64,000 nt of DNA from an uncultured SAR86 cluster bacterium (GCA_902561325.1 CACEOL010000002.1:1-64000), one strand, 5' to 3'. Counted from the first letter of the stretch, positions 28,273 to 37,728 are shown. Program-made: numbers and translations. Notes: generated from the letters alone by a model not told the origin.

Positions 28273-30036
28273 ATGTCAGAAGTAATAAAGATAGCAAATT
28301 GCAGTGGATTTTATGGAGACAATCTATCCATAGCAAAAAAAATGGTTGAAGGTGGACCAATAGATGTTTTAACAGGAGATTATCTTGCTGAATTGACGAT
28401 GACTATTTTGTATAACCAGAAAATGAAAAGGGGAGAAAATCTAGGATATGTAGGAACCTTTCTGAAACAGTTTAGAGATGTAGCAAAACTCTGCAATGAT
28501 CAAAAAATTAAAATTGTTTCTAACGCAGGAGGCTTGAATCCTGCTTCAATGGCAGCCGAAGTTGAAAATATAATCAAAGAATTGAATCTTGATTTGAAGG
28601 TCGCTTATATTGATGGAGACGATTTGATGCCTAGACTAGATGAATTAAGTTCGTCTGGTGAAAAACTAAAAAATATTGATAAGAATAACGATCTTTTTTC
28701 TTATGAGAAAAAACCACTTACTGCAAACGCTTACTTAGGAGCTTGGGGTATTAAAGAGGCTTTAGATAACGGCGCTGATGTGGTCATTTGCCCGAGAGTA
28801 ACGGATGCTGCTGTAGTTATAGGTCCTGCAGCATGGAAATTTAATTGGTCAAGAAATGATTATGATCAGCTTGCCGGAGCCCTTGCAGCTGGCCATATAA
28901 TCGAATGCGGTGCTCAAGCCACTGGCGGTAATTATTCTTTTTTTAAAGAAGTTCCTACTTTTAAAGATATTGGTTATCCAATAGCTGAAATAAACCAAGA
29001 TGGTAGCTTTATAATTACCAAACACCCAAATACCGGAGGATTGGTTTCGGTTGGTACCGTCACAGCACAGCTTCTCTATGAGATAGGTTCTCCTGCTTAT
29101 GTAAATCCAGATGTTATTTCTCATTTTGATACTCTAAAAATTGAACAAGAGGCCGAAGATAGAGTATTTGTTTCTGGTTGCAGAGGAAGTAGTCCACCTA
29201 AAGATCATAAAGTTTGTATTAATCTTGCGGGAGGTTTCAGAAATGGGACTGAGTTACTTCTTACAGGTTTAGATATTGAAGAAAAAGCTAAATTAATTAC
29301 TGAAACTATTTTTGATTCAGTTGGCGGTAAAGAGCAGTTTGATAAGGTAGATATACAGTTACACAGAACTGATAAAGAAAATCCAGAAAGCAATGAACAG
29401 GCACAAGCCTTTCTAAGAATTGATGTGATGTCTCAAAATCCTGACTTAGTTGGGCGATTATTCAGCGCTAAAATAATTGAATTAGCCTTAGCAAACTTTC
29501 CTGGCTGGACAGGAAGAAGTGGAGTTGTCCCTAGCGGACCTTATATTGAGTATTGGCCAGCATTGGTTGATAGTAAATTTATAAAAGAAAAGGTCCATTT
29601 AGACGGTAAGATCAAGGAAGTTATTCCAACCAGCCAACTGGACTTTGAAGAAGTTTATTACCAAAAGGAACCAGCTGAAGTAAAACAAATAACTGAAAAT
29701 CCTGATACGGAAATATTTTTTGGAGATATCTTTGGCACCAGATCTGGAGATAAAGGGGGTTGCGCTAATCTTGGTGTATGGAGTAAAAATCCGGAAGCTT
29801 ATGGATTTTTATTTGATTATTTAACAGTTGATAAATTGAAAGAATTGCTCCCAGATTTAAAATCTTTTGAAATTGATAGATTTGAATTACCTAATATTTT
29901 ATCTTTAAATTTTTATATTCACGGAATTTTGCAAGATGGAGTTTCTTCGTCAACAAGAATGGACGGGCAGGCAAAATCGCTAGGGGAATATTTAAGAGCT
30001 AAAAAAATTAATGTGCCTAAAATTATTTTAAAATAA
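28273..30036 (+). CDS. DUF1446 / acyclic terpene utilization AtuA-like protein
   Basis: GDYLAELTMTIL, SNAGGLNPASMA, GADVVICPRVTDAAVVIGPAAW, FGTRSGDKGGCANLGVW. Confidence 0.85.
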   Translation: MSEVIKIANCSGFYGDNLSIAKKMVEGGPIDVLTGDYLAELTMTILYNQKMKRGENLGYVGTFLKQFRDVAKLCNDQKIKIVSNAGGLNPASMAAEVENIIKELNLDLKVAYIDGDDLMPRLDELSSSGEKLKNIDKNNDLFSYEKKPLTANAYLGAWGIKEALDNGADVVICPRVTDAAVVIGPAAWKFNWSRNDYDQLAGALAAGHIIECGAQATGGNYSFFKEVPTFKDIGYPIAEINQDGSFIITKHPNTGGLVSVGTVTAQLLYEIGSPAYVNPDVISHFDTLKIEQEAEDRVFVSGCRGSSPPKDHKVCINLAGGFRNGTELLLTGLDIEEKAKLITETIFDSVGGKEQFDKVDIQLHRTDKENPESNEQAQAFLRIDVMSQNPDLVGRLFSAKIIELALANFPGWTGRSGVVPSGPYIEYWPALVDSKFIKEKVHLDGKIKEVIPTSQLDFEEVYYQKEPAEVKQITENPDTEIFFGDIFGTRSGDKGGCANLGVWSKNPEAYGFLFDYLTVDKLKELLPDLKSFEIDRFELPNILSLNFYIHGILQDGVSSSTRMDGQAKSLGEYLRAKKINVPKIILK

Positions 30037-30042
30037 GACGAA

Positions 30043-30834
30043 ATGACAAGTAAAAAACTTTCAATAGAAAATCTAACCTTTCAAGCAACTAAAATAGATG
30101 TTTCTAACCACATTTTAACTATTACGTTGAACAGACCCGAAAAGAAAAATGCACTAAACAATGTAATGATGAATGAAATAAATTATGCTCTTGCATATGC
30201 CAAACAAGAAAGAGCTATAAGAGTTGTAATTATTGCAGCGGAAGGAGATGTTTTTTGTGCAGGAGCAGACTTAAATAGAAAACAGGAAGAATCTAACGTT
30301 CCTAGGCTAGAGGGTTCAGACGACATAAGTCTCTCAATTAGGCATTTATATAAACCTGTTATTTGTAAGATTCAAGGATCAGTTCACGCTGGCGCTTTAT
30401 TAATGGTTACAAATTGCACTCATGCAATTGCTGTTGAATCTGCAAAATTTTCAGCTCCTGAAATTCTACGCGGGGTTTGGCCTCATATGGTTATGGCTGG
30501 ATTATTTAGAGTTATGCCTAAGAGAGTTGGATTGGATTTTTGTATGCGTGGTCAGGCAATAGATGCGATAAAAGCTCAAGAGTGGGGATTAATTAATGAA
30601 TCCGTATCATCAGAAGCTTTAGATCAAACTGTCGGTAAATTAGCAAAGGATTTAGCTAGTCTTGCTCCTGGCACTATGCAATTTGGTCTTGAGGCATATG
30701 TAAATCAAGACAACATGAATTTTGATGAAGCACTACCATATTTAGGAAAAAAAAGCGCTGAAACTTTTGCTGGTCCTGATGCAAAAGAAGGAATTTCTGC
30801 TTTTTTGGAGAAAAGAGAACCTAAGTGGGATTAA
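30043..30834 (+). CDS. Enoyl-CoA hydratase/isomerase family (AtuE/LiuC-like)
   Basis: LNRPEKKNALNNVMM, GDVFCAGADL, PVICKIQGSVHAGAL. Confidence 0.88.
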   Translation: MTSKKLSIENLTFQATKIDVSNHILTITLNRPEKKNALNNVMMNEINYALAYAKQERAIRVVIIAAEGDVFCAGADLNRKQEESNVPRLEGSDDISLSIRHLYKPVICKIQGSVHAGALLMVTNCTHAIAVESAKFSAPEILRGVWPHMVMAGLFRVMPKRVGLDFCMRGQAIDAIKAQEWGLINESVSSEALDQTVGKLAKDLASLAPGTMQFGLEAYVNQDNMNFDEALPYLGKKSAETFAGPDAKEGISAFLEKREPKWD

Positions 30835-32750
30835 TCCAAAACAACCAAAGTTTGACCATTTTCCACTTGCTCACCTTTTGAAACTAAAATATTTGTAATC
30901 TTTCCAGAAGACGGAGCACTTACTTTATGTTCCATTTTCATTGCTTCTAAGATAATCAAAGTATCTCCTTTTTTAACGGAAGAACCTTTTTTAATTTGAA
31001 CTTCCACTACCTTTCCAGGCATTGGGGCATTTAGACCGCCTTCAATTGTTCCTGAATCTTTAACTTCAAATTTAGGCAAAACGTTAAAAAGTAAATCACC
31101 CTTATAGGTATGAATCAATAAAGAATTATTTTCAAAAGATATTTTTGATCTCAGTCTAGATCCTGATATTTCTACATCTATAAAATTATCTTGCCATTCG
31201 TAGACGGTTGCCAATACTGAATCAGAAAATTCAAACTTACCATCTCTAGATTTTTTATAATTAATAACGAAATTTGTATCCTTTAAAGAAAGCTTAACTT
31301 CCTGAAAAGGTAATCTTGCATTATTCCATCCTGAATCCATATTGGTTAAAACAGACGCATTTTTCCTATTTAACCCTTGAATCCATAAACTTGCTGCTTT
31401 TGCGTAATTTTTTATTTCTTCTTCGGAAAGGTCGATTTCTCCACTTAGTTTTTCTTTCTCGATGAAATCAGTTGTGGTAGCACCATTTAGAAATTTCTCA
31501 GATCTTAAAATAGCTATTAAGAATTCTCGATTTGTTTGCATCCCCCCAAAGTGACTATTTTCTAAAGCAAGAGCTAATTTTTTTGCTGCTTCTATTCTGT
31601 TTTCTCCATAAGAAATAACTTTAGCTAACATCGGATCAAAATCAGGAGTAATGATTGACCCTGATTCAATTCCTACATCCCATCTAACGAGTGGATCATC
31701 TGCCGGCACAAAAGAAATCATTTTTCCAGTTACAGGTAAAAAATCATTATTTGGATCTTCGGCATATAGTCTCACTTCTATAGAACTTCCATACCAATCT
31801 ATATCAGATTGGTCATAACCTAGAGACTCACCTTCGGCTATTCTGAGCTGTTCTTTTACAAGATCAATTCCGGTAACTTCTTCAGTAACAGGATGTTCAA
31901 CTTGAAGCCTCGTATTAACCTCGAGAAACCAAAATTCTTTCGTCTTTTCATCAACAAGAAATTCAACAGTCCCAGCTGATTCATACTTTAATTTGGAAGC
32001 CAACTTTTTGGCAGCATCTCCCATTTTTTCTCTCATAGAATCATCAACCATGGGCGAGGGCGATTCTTCAACTACCTTTTGATGTCTCCTTTGAATTGAA
32101 CATTCTCTTTCTCCTAAATGAACCAAATTACCATAGGAATCGCCTAGAATTTGTACTTCTATGTGTCTAGACTTTTCAATGTATCTCTCTAAGAAAACTC
32201 TCTTATCGCCAAAGCCACCTTCAGCTTCTCTCTCTGCAGAAGCAATAGATTCTTTTAAATCCTTTGAAGTTTTGACAATACGCATGCCTTTACCACCACC
32301 TCCTGCAGCAGCTTTTACAAGGATAGGATAACCAATTTTATTTGCATCTTTAGCTGAAGAACCCGAAGGCAGGGTGGGAACACCAGCTTTTTCTGCTAAA
32401 GTTTTTGCAGTAATTTTATCTCCCATTTTTTTTATGGCATTTGCAGAAGGACCAACCCACTTGATTCCTGCCTTTTTTACATTATTTGCAAAATTAGCAT
32501 TTTCAGATAAAAATCCATATCCAGGATGAATTGCATCTACATTATTTTTTTTAGCAATTTCTAGAATTTCTTTAGCATTTAGATATGAATCTGAAAGTTT
32601 AAAAGATTGATCAGCCTCTCTGACATAAGGAGTATTTTTATCAGCCTCTGTATAAACGGCTACACAGCTTATTCCCATGTCATGAGCGCTTTTTATAATT
32701 CTACTTGCGATTTCTCCTCTGTTTGAAATCAACAATTTTTTAATTGTCAT
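30831..32750 (-). CDS. Biotin-dependent acyl-CoA carboxylase alpha subunit (biotin carboxylase + BCCP; MCC/geranyl-CoA/propionyl-CoA type)
   Basis: KLLISNRGEIASRII, GGGGKGMRIV, VQVEHPVTE-type LQVEHPVTEEVTGIDLV, biotinyl site LEAMKMEH. Confidence 0.92.
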   Translation of the reverse strand: MTIKKLLISNRGEIASRIIKSAHDMGISCVAVYTEADKNTPYVREADQSFKLSDSYLNAKEILEIAKKNNVDAIHPGYGFLSENANFANNVKKAGIKWVGPSANAIKKMGDKITAKTLAEKAGVPTLPSGSSAKDANKIGYPILVKAAAGGGGKGMRIVKTSKDLKESIASAEREAEGGFGDKRVFLERYIEKSRHIEVQILGDSYGNLVHLGERECSIQRRHQKVVEESPSPMVDDSMREKMGDAAKKLASKLKYESAGTVEFLVDEKTKEFWFLEVNTRLQVEHPVTEEVTGIDLVKEQLRIAEGESLGYDQSDIDWYGSSIEVRLYAEDPNNDFLPVTGKMISFVPADDPLVRWDVGIESGSIITPDFDPMLAKVISYGENRIEAAKKLALALENSHFGGMQTNREFLIAILRSEKFLNGATTTDFIEKEKLSGEIDLSEEEIKNYAKAASLWIQGLNRKNASVLTNMDSGWNNARLPFQEVKLSLKDTNFVINYKKSRDGKFEFSDSVLATVYEWQDNFIDVEISGSRLRSKISFENNSLLIHTYKGDLLFNVLPKFEVKDSGTIEGGLNAPMPGKVVEVQIKKGSSVKKGDTLIILEAMKMEHKVSAPSSGKITNILVSKGEQVENGQTLVVLD

Positions 32751-34378
32751 AACCTAAATACTCCAAACCCTTCTGATCCTTTAACTTCTTTATTATTAAC
32801 AATCGATAAACACATTCCCAATACATTTCTTGTATCTCGGGGATCTATAATTCCGTCATCACTGATAACGCTTGTAGCTCTCAAAGCTTTGGAACCCTTG
32901 TCATGAGAGATTTGTTGATTTTTAACAATTTCTGCATCAGCTTTTTCATCAAATTTAAGACCTTTTCTTGCAGCTTGGCCTCTTCTTACGATAGACATCA
33001 CTCCTGCGATAACTTCTCCACCCATGACCGCAATTTTTGCAGTTGGCCATAGAAAAGTGAAAGAATTCCCAAATTCTCTTCCAGACATTGCATAAGTTCC
33101 AGCCCCATATGAATTACCTACTATCACTGTAAGATGCGGAACATTTGAGTTTGAAACAGCATTTAACATTTGAGCTCCTTTTTTAATGGAACCATCTTGC
33201 TCGTAATCTTTTCCGACCATAAATCCAGTGATATTTTGAAGAAAAACCAAAGGCAAATTTCTTTTATTACATAGTTGTATGAAGTGGGCTGCTTTTTGAG
33301 AAGCATCAGGAAAAAGCATACCGTTATTACCTAGCACACCAACTGGGTATCCATGAATGGAAATAAAACCACAAATTATAGTTGGTCCAAAAAGCGGTTT
33401 GAATTCTTCGAACTTAGATTCGTCAGCAATACGACCGATTATTTCTCTGATATCAAAAGGAGTCTTTAGACTTGGCTCTATAATTCCCAATAAGTCTTCT
33501 TGACTGTATTTTGGAGGAGTTATTTCAAATCGAGGATTATTTCCTTCTTTGTCCCAATTTAGATGGGACATTACTTCTCGAGCAATTCTTATGCCATCTA
33601 AATCATCTTCAGCCAAGTATTCAGCTAAACCTGATTTTTCGGCATGCATTTTTGCTCCTCCAATATCTTCTCTTGAAGAAATTTCACCAGTTGCCATTTG
33701 AACTAGAGGCGGACCTGCAAGCGCAACATCTGCTTGGTTTTTAACAAAAATATTATAGTCGGACATTCCAGGTTGATAAGCTCCACCGGCGGTAGCAGTT
33801 CCGAAAGCAACAGTTACAGTTGGAATGTTTAGTTTTGAAAGCTCCGTAATTTCATAAAATTGTCTACCTGATTCAGCAAAATGACCCATTCCACCAACAG
33901 CAGCTCCGGCTCTTGGACGCAAATCACCTCCTGCAGATTCAACAAATTGAATGAAAGGAATTCGACAATCTCGAGCAATTTGCATACATCTCATCCATTT
34001 TTTTACAGAGTAAAAATGCATTGCTCCTGCAAGAACAGTAGGATCATTTGCAAAAATTACACACTCGATTCCTGAGGAAACTCCAATACCAGCAAAAGCA
34101 CCGCCACCGATAGGATATTCAGATTTATAGGCCGCTAAACCACTAATTTCTAAAAAAGGACTATCTGGATCCAAGAAGTGGAAAACCCTTTCTCGAACTG
34201 GAAGTTTTCCCCTTGCTGCTAATCTTTTATGATGGTCTGGACCACCACCAGCTTCGGCTTCATCTAATAGTTCATTTAATTCAGAAATCATCTCAAGCAT
34301 GGACGACTTGTTTTTTTCAAATTCTTCAGAATTTAAATTTAGTTTTGATTGAAAGGGTTGAGATTCTAGTTGTTTCAT
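32747..34378 (-). CDS. Acyl-CoA carboxylase beta (carboxyltransferase) subunit, MCC/AtuC-like
   Basis: GGPDHHKRLAARGKLPVRERV, LVFLQNITGFMVG, GNSYGAGTYAMSGR. Confidence 0.92.
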   Translation of the reverse strand: MKQLESQPFQSKLNLNSEEFEKNKSSMLEMISELNELLDEAEAGGGPDHHKRLAARGKLPVRERVFHFLDPDSPFLEISGLAAYKSEYPIGGGAFAGIGVSSGIECVIFANDPTVLAGAMHFYSVKKWMRCMQIARDCRIPFIQFVESAGGDLRPRAGAAVGGMGHFAESGRQFYEITELSKLNIPTVTVAFGTATAGGAYQPGMSDYNIFVKNQADVALAGPPLVQMATGEISSREDIGGAKMHAEKSGLAEYLAEDDLDGIRIAREVMSHLNWDKEGNNPRFEITPPKYSQEDLLGIIEPSLKTPFDIREIIGRIADESKFEEFKPLFGPTIICGFISIHGYPVGVLGNNGMLFPDASQKAAHFIQLCNKRNLPLVFLQNITGFMVGKDYEQDGSIKKGAQMLNAVSNSNVPHLTVIVGNSYGAGTYAMSGREFGNSFTFLWPTAKIAVMGGEVIAGVMSIVRRGQAARKGLKFDEKADAEIVKNQQISHDKGSKALRATSVISDDGIIDPRDTRNVLGMCLSIVNNKEVKGSEGFGVFRL

Positions 34379-34466
34379 TACTTCTTTATAAAGAAAAAAA
34401 TATGCACTAATTTTTTCAGAATGTCCATTTGATTATATTTAATTTCGGTATAATGCTTTCTCTTTT

Positions 34467-34542
34467 GGGCGACTAACTCAATTGGTAGAGTGCCACCCTT
34501 ACAAGGTGGAAGTTACAGGTTCAAGTCCTGTGTCGCCCACCA
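34467..34542 (+). tRNA. tRNA-Val (TAC)
   Basis: Acceptor GGGCGAC/GTCGCCC, anticodon stem CCACC/GGTGG with loop CTTACAA, T-arm CAGGTTCAAGTCCTG, CCA encoded. Confidence 0.94.
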
Positions 34543-34598
34543 TCTAAAAAAATCATTTTTTAATTGGCATATTTTTTTTGAGTGTTAAATTAATCTTC

Positions 34599-36194
34599 AT
34601 GAATAAAAATAGAAGAAAATTTCTAAAAAGCTTAGCCTTACTTTTACTTTTTTTACCCATACGTATTTTTCCCTCACTAAATAAAGAATCGGTTATTTCT
34701 TTTAAGTATGGTGTGGCAAGTGGAGATCCTACAAATACTAATGTAATTTTATGGACAAAAATCTTGCCAATGGGCAATCCAGAAATTCGAGTGAGGTGGG
34801 AAGTTTCAAGTTCCAAAGATTTTTCAAATCTTATTACCTATGGGTATGTTAGGACAAATTCTAGAAAAGACTTTTCAGTTAAAGTTGATGCAAAAATTCC
34901 AAAACAGTTTAACGGTAAAAAAATTTATTACAGATTTCTAGCAGATGGCAAAACCTCTGATATTGGAATGACATCAACATTACCTTATGAAAATCCAAAT
35001 AATTTTAATATCGCTTTTTGCAGCTGCTCAAATTATCCTGCAGGATATTTTAATGCTTATAAAGAGATAGCAAAAAATAAAAAAATAGACTTGGTTTTGC
35101 ATCTTGGAGATTATCTCTATGAATATGGTCATGGCGGTTATGCGTCAAAGGATGCAGAAAGAATGGGCAGAGTTGTAAATCCGAAACACGAAATGGTTTC
35201 ATTGGATGATTATCGAAAAAGGTATGCGACATATAGGTCTGATCCTGATCTAAAATTATTACATCAAAAAAAACCTATGATTTCTGTTTGGGATGATCAT
35301 GAATTTACTAATGATAGTTGGCAAAAAGGAGCTCAAAACCATTCTAAAGATGAAGGTACTTTTGCTAATAGAAAAAAGAGTGCTCTTCAAGCTTATTACG
35401 AATGGATGCCAATCCGTGAGAAAGGCAGAAAAGATAAAATTTGGAGAAATTTCAGGGTAGGAAATCTTATAAATTTGATGATGTTGGATACCAGATCATA
35501 TGAAAGAGACAAACAATTAGATATAGAAAAATACTTCGATGGTAATTCTTTTAATAAAATTTCTTATCTAAAAGATATTAATAAACCAAGAAAACTTCTT
35601 GGTAAGGAACAGTTCAACTGGATAAGAACTAAAGTAGATAGTTCTTTTAAATGGTCCATTTTTGGACAACAAATTCTAATTGGACCAAAATATTTACCAA
35701 CAATTTTTAAGGCTGTTGACAAAGAAAACTTTCCAAAATTTCTCCATAAATATCTTTCTTTAGCTGGTACTGAGATTCCTTACAACACAGATCAGTGGGA
35801 CGGATATCCAAAGGAAAGGGAAAAGTTTTATAAAACTATAAGCAATTCTCAATCCAGCCTCATTCTTGCGGGTGATTCACACAATTCTTGGCTTTCAAAT
35901 CTATTCGATAAAAATAATAAATTTGTTGGCGTTGAGATAGGAGCTCCCTCTATCACATCTCCAAATTTTGTTGATACTTTTGGAGATTTTACAGAAGCAT
36001 TGGATAAATCATTTATTGATTCAAATAAAGATCTTATTTGGACTAATGGAAGGAGCAAGGGTTATGTAGAACTTAATGTTTTTTCAGAATATGTAGACGT
36101 AAAATTCAATTTTGTTTCCTCGGTTAAATCTAAAAATTATAAGAATTTAAAACCAATAACTTTTAAAGTTAATCATAGCGAAGCAATCACTTAG
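34599..36194 (+). CDS. phoD: PhoD-like alkaline phosphatase, Tat-type signal
   Basis: NRRKFLKSL leader; FKYGVASGDPTNTNVILWTKI, HLGDYLYEYG, SVWDDHEFTNDSW, LAGDSHNSW. Confidence 0.9.
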   Translation: MNKNRRKFLKSLALLLLFLPIRIFPSLNKESVISFKYGVASGDPTNTNVILWTKILPMGNPEIRVRWEVSSSKDFSNLITYGYVRTNSRKDFSVKVDAKIPKQFNGKKIYYRFLADGKTSDIGMTSTLPYENPNNFNIAFCSCSNYPAGYFNAYKEIAKNKKIDLVLHLGDYLYEYGHGGYASKDAERMGRVVNPKHEMVSLDDYRKRYATYRSDPDLKLLHQKKPMISVWDDHEFTNDSWQKGAQNHSKDEGTFANRKKSALQAYYEWMPIREKGRKDKIWRNFRVGNLINLMMLDTRSYERDKQLDIEKYFDGNSFNKISYLKDINKPRKLLGKEQFNWIRTKVDSSFKWSIFGQQILIGPKYLPTIFKAVDKENFPKFLHKYLSLAGTEIPYNTDQWDGYPKEREKFYKTISNSQSSLILAGDSHNSWLSNLFDKNNKFVGVEIGAPSITSPNFVDTFGDFTEALDKSFIDSNKDLIWTNGRSKGYVELNVFSEYVDVKFNFVSSVKSKNYKNLKPITFKVNHSEAIT

Positions 36195-36262
36195 ATTAGG
36201 TTTTTATATTGTTTTTGTAAGTTACTTTCGTTTCATACTATGTATAATTGTTTTCCTAAATT

Positions 36263-36341
36263 GGACCGGTAGTTCAGTTCTGGTTAGAACGCCGCCCTGT
36301 CACGGCGGAGGTCGCGGGTTCGAGCCCCGTCCGGTCCGCCA
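36263..36341 (+). tRNA. tRNA-Asp (GTC)
   Basis: Acceptor GGACCGG/CCGGTCC, anticodon stem CCGCC/GGCGG with loop CTGTCAC, CCA encoded. Confidence 0.94.
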
Positions 36342-36348
36342 TTAAAAA

Positions 36349-36678
36349 ATGTACATTACTGTTCTTAAATCTAAGTTACATAGAGTAAAGGTTACTTCTA
36401 CAAACATTGACTACGATGGATCTTGCGGAATTGACAAGGACTGGATGGATGCTCTTGATATCAAAGAATACGAACAAGTTCATATCTATAATATTTCAAA
36501 TGGAAATAGATTTGTTACCTATGCCTTTTCTGAAGATGCCGGAAGCAAAAAGATTTCTCTAAATGGTGCTGCTGCCCATAAAGCAGATACCGGAGATTTA
36601 ATAATCGTATGTACCTACATGATGGGTAGTAAAGATGATAAATTTCAAGAACCAAAAATTTTAAAAATTGAAGATTAG
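36349..36678 (+). CDS. panD: Aspartate 1-decarboxylase
   Basis: SKLHRVKVT, YDGSCGID self-cleavage Gly-Ser, ISLNGAAAHKADTGDLIIV. Confidence 0.93.
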   Translation: MYITVLKSKLHRVKVTSTNIDYDGSCGIDKDWMDALDIKEYEQVHIYNISNGNRFVTYAFSEDAGSKKISLNGAAAHKADTGDLIIVCTYMMGSKDDKFQEPKILKIED

Positions 36679-36684
36679 GAGATA

Positions 36685-37488
36685 ATGATGAAAATTGAAG
36701 ATTTGTTTTCAGTAAAAGACAAGGTTGCTGTTGTCACTGGAGGATCTCGAGGGATAGGTGAAATGATTGCATCAGCGTATTTAGCAAATGGCGCTACTGT
36801 ATATATTACGTCCAGAAAGGCCGATGTTTGTGATGCAAAGGCAATAGAACTCTCGGAAAAATATAATGCTCAATGTACATCCCTTCCATCTGACTTATCT
36901 TCTCTAGAAGGAATAGAGAAGTTTGTAAAAGAAGTAGAGGCGTTAGAATCTGGGATTGATATTTTGGTAAATAATGCTGGAGCAGCATGGGCGGAACCTA
37001 TAGATGTTTTCTCAGAAAAAGGCTGGGATAAGGTGATGGATCTGAATGTCAAAAGTGTATTCTTCTCTACGCAAAAGTTTCTTCCACTGTTGAAGAAAAA
37101 AGCTACAAGAGAAGATCCTTCTCGGGTTATCAACATAGGTTCAATTGATGGTATTGGAACTCCTGTTTTTGAAACATACCCTTACAGTGCGTCAAAAGCC
37201 TCTGTTCATCACATGACAAGAGTGCTCGCTGCAAGACTTGTTAGAGAAGACATTTTAGTGAATGCCATTGCACCAGGACCTTTTCCTAGCGATATGTTGG
37301 GTTCAGCAGTAGCCCATAACTATGATGGCATTATTTCTAGAAATCCGGTCCATAGAATGGGTAGAGCCGAAGATGTCGGCGGTTTAGCTTTATATCTTTC
37401 ATCAAAGGCTGGTTCTTACACTGTAGGAGAAACCATTACTTGCGATGGAGGAACCATCTCTGCAACTGGTCACGATTTGAGTGAATAA
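36685..37488 (+). CDS. Short-chain dehydrogenase/reductase (RhlG/FabG-like)
   Basis: TGGSRGIGEMIA, NNAGAAW, YPYSASKASVHH, ITCDGG. Confidence 0.9.
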   Translation: MMKIEDLFSVKDKVAVVTGGSRGIGEMIASAYLANGATVYITSRKADVCDAKAIELSEKYNAQCTSLPSDLSSLEGIEKFVKEVEALESGIDILVNNAGAAWAEPIDVFSEKGWDKVMDLNVKSVFFSTQKFLPLLKKKATREDPSRVINIGSIDGIGTPVFETYPYSASKASVHHMTRVLAARLVREDILVNAIAPGPFPSDMLGSAVAHNYDGIISRNPVHRMGRAEDVGGLALYLSSKAGSYTVGETITCDGGTISATGHDLSE

Positions 37489-37513
37489 AAAAACCCCGTC
37501 ATTTCTGACGGGG
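37487..37513 (-). terminator. Rho-independent terminator for the minus-strand RNA
   Basis: Minus strand CCCCGTCA-GAAA-TGACGGGG followed by TTTTTTT. Confidence 0.9.
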
Positions 37514-37715
37514 CTTAAGAATAAGTATTTCAACTTAATTCTTACCTTAAGCGGGCGAACCGGCAAAAGGTCGGAATCGGGTTAACCCGTTGTCAAGAGG
37601 CACCCCCTGAAATTCCTGCTAATTCGTTAATACTAATTTGGACCACCTCCTTCACAGGGTAAGAATAAAACGCACTTTACTAGGAACCCCTGATATTGAA
37701 CCTAAGTGCAACACT
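37487..37715 (-). ncRNA. Candidate structured non-coding RNA of unknown family ending in an intrinsic terminator
   Basis: About 240-bp non-ORF gap rich in helices (CGGG-TTAA-CCCG; ATTCTTACC/GGTAAGAAT long-range complement); ends on the minus strand in a GC hairpin plus T7; 5' end not determined. Confidence 0.55.
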
Positions 37716-37728
37716 TGTGTTTATTTTA

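Noticed and set aside
28023-28349. 108-aa plus-strand ORF overlapping EamA and AtuA-like genes
   Set aside because: Out-of-frame shadow ORF across two well-supported genes; no recognisable domain.
37487-37715. Assignment of the intergenic RNA as tmRNA or RNase P
   Set aside because: No tRNA-like GG...CCA ends or tag-peptide frame, and no RNase P core motif such as GAGGAAAGTCC; size also too small.
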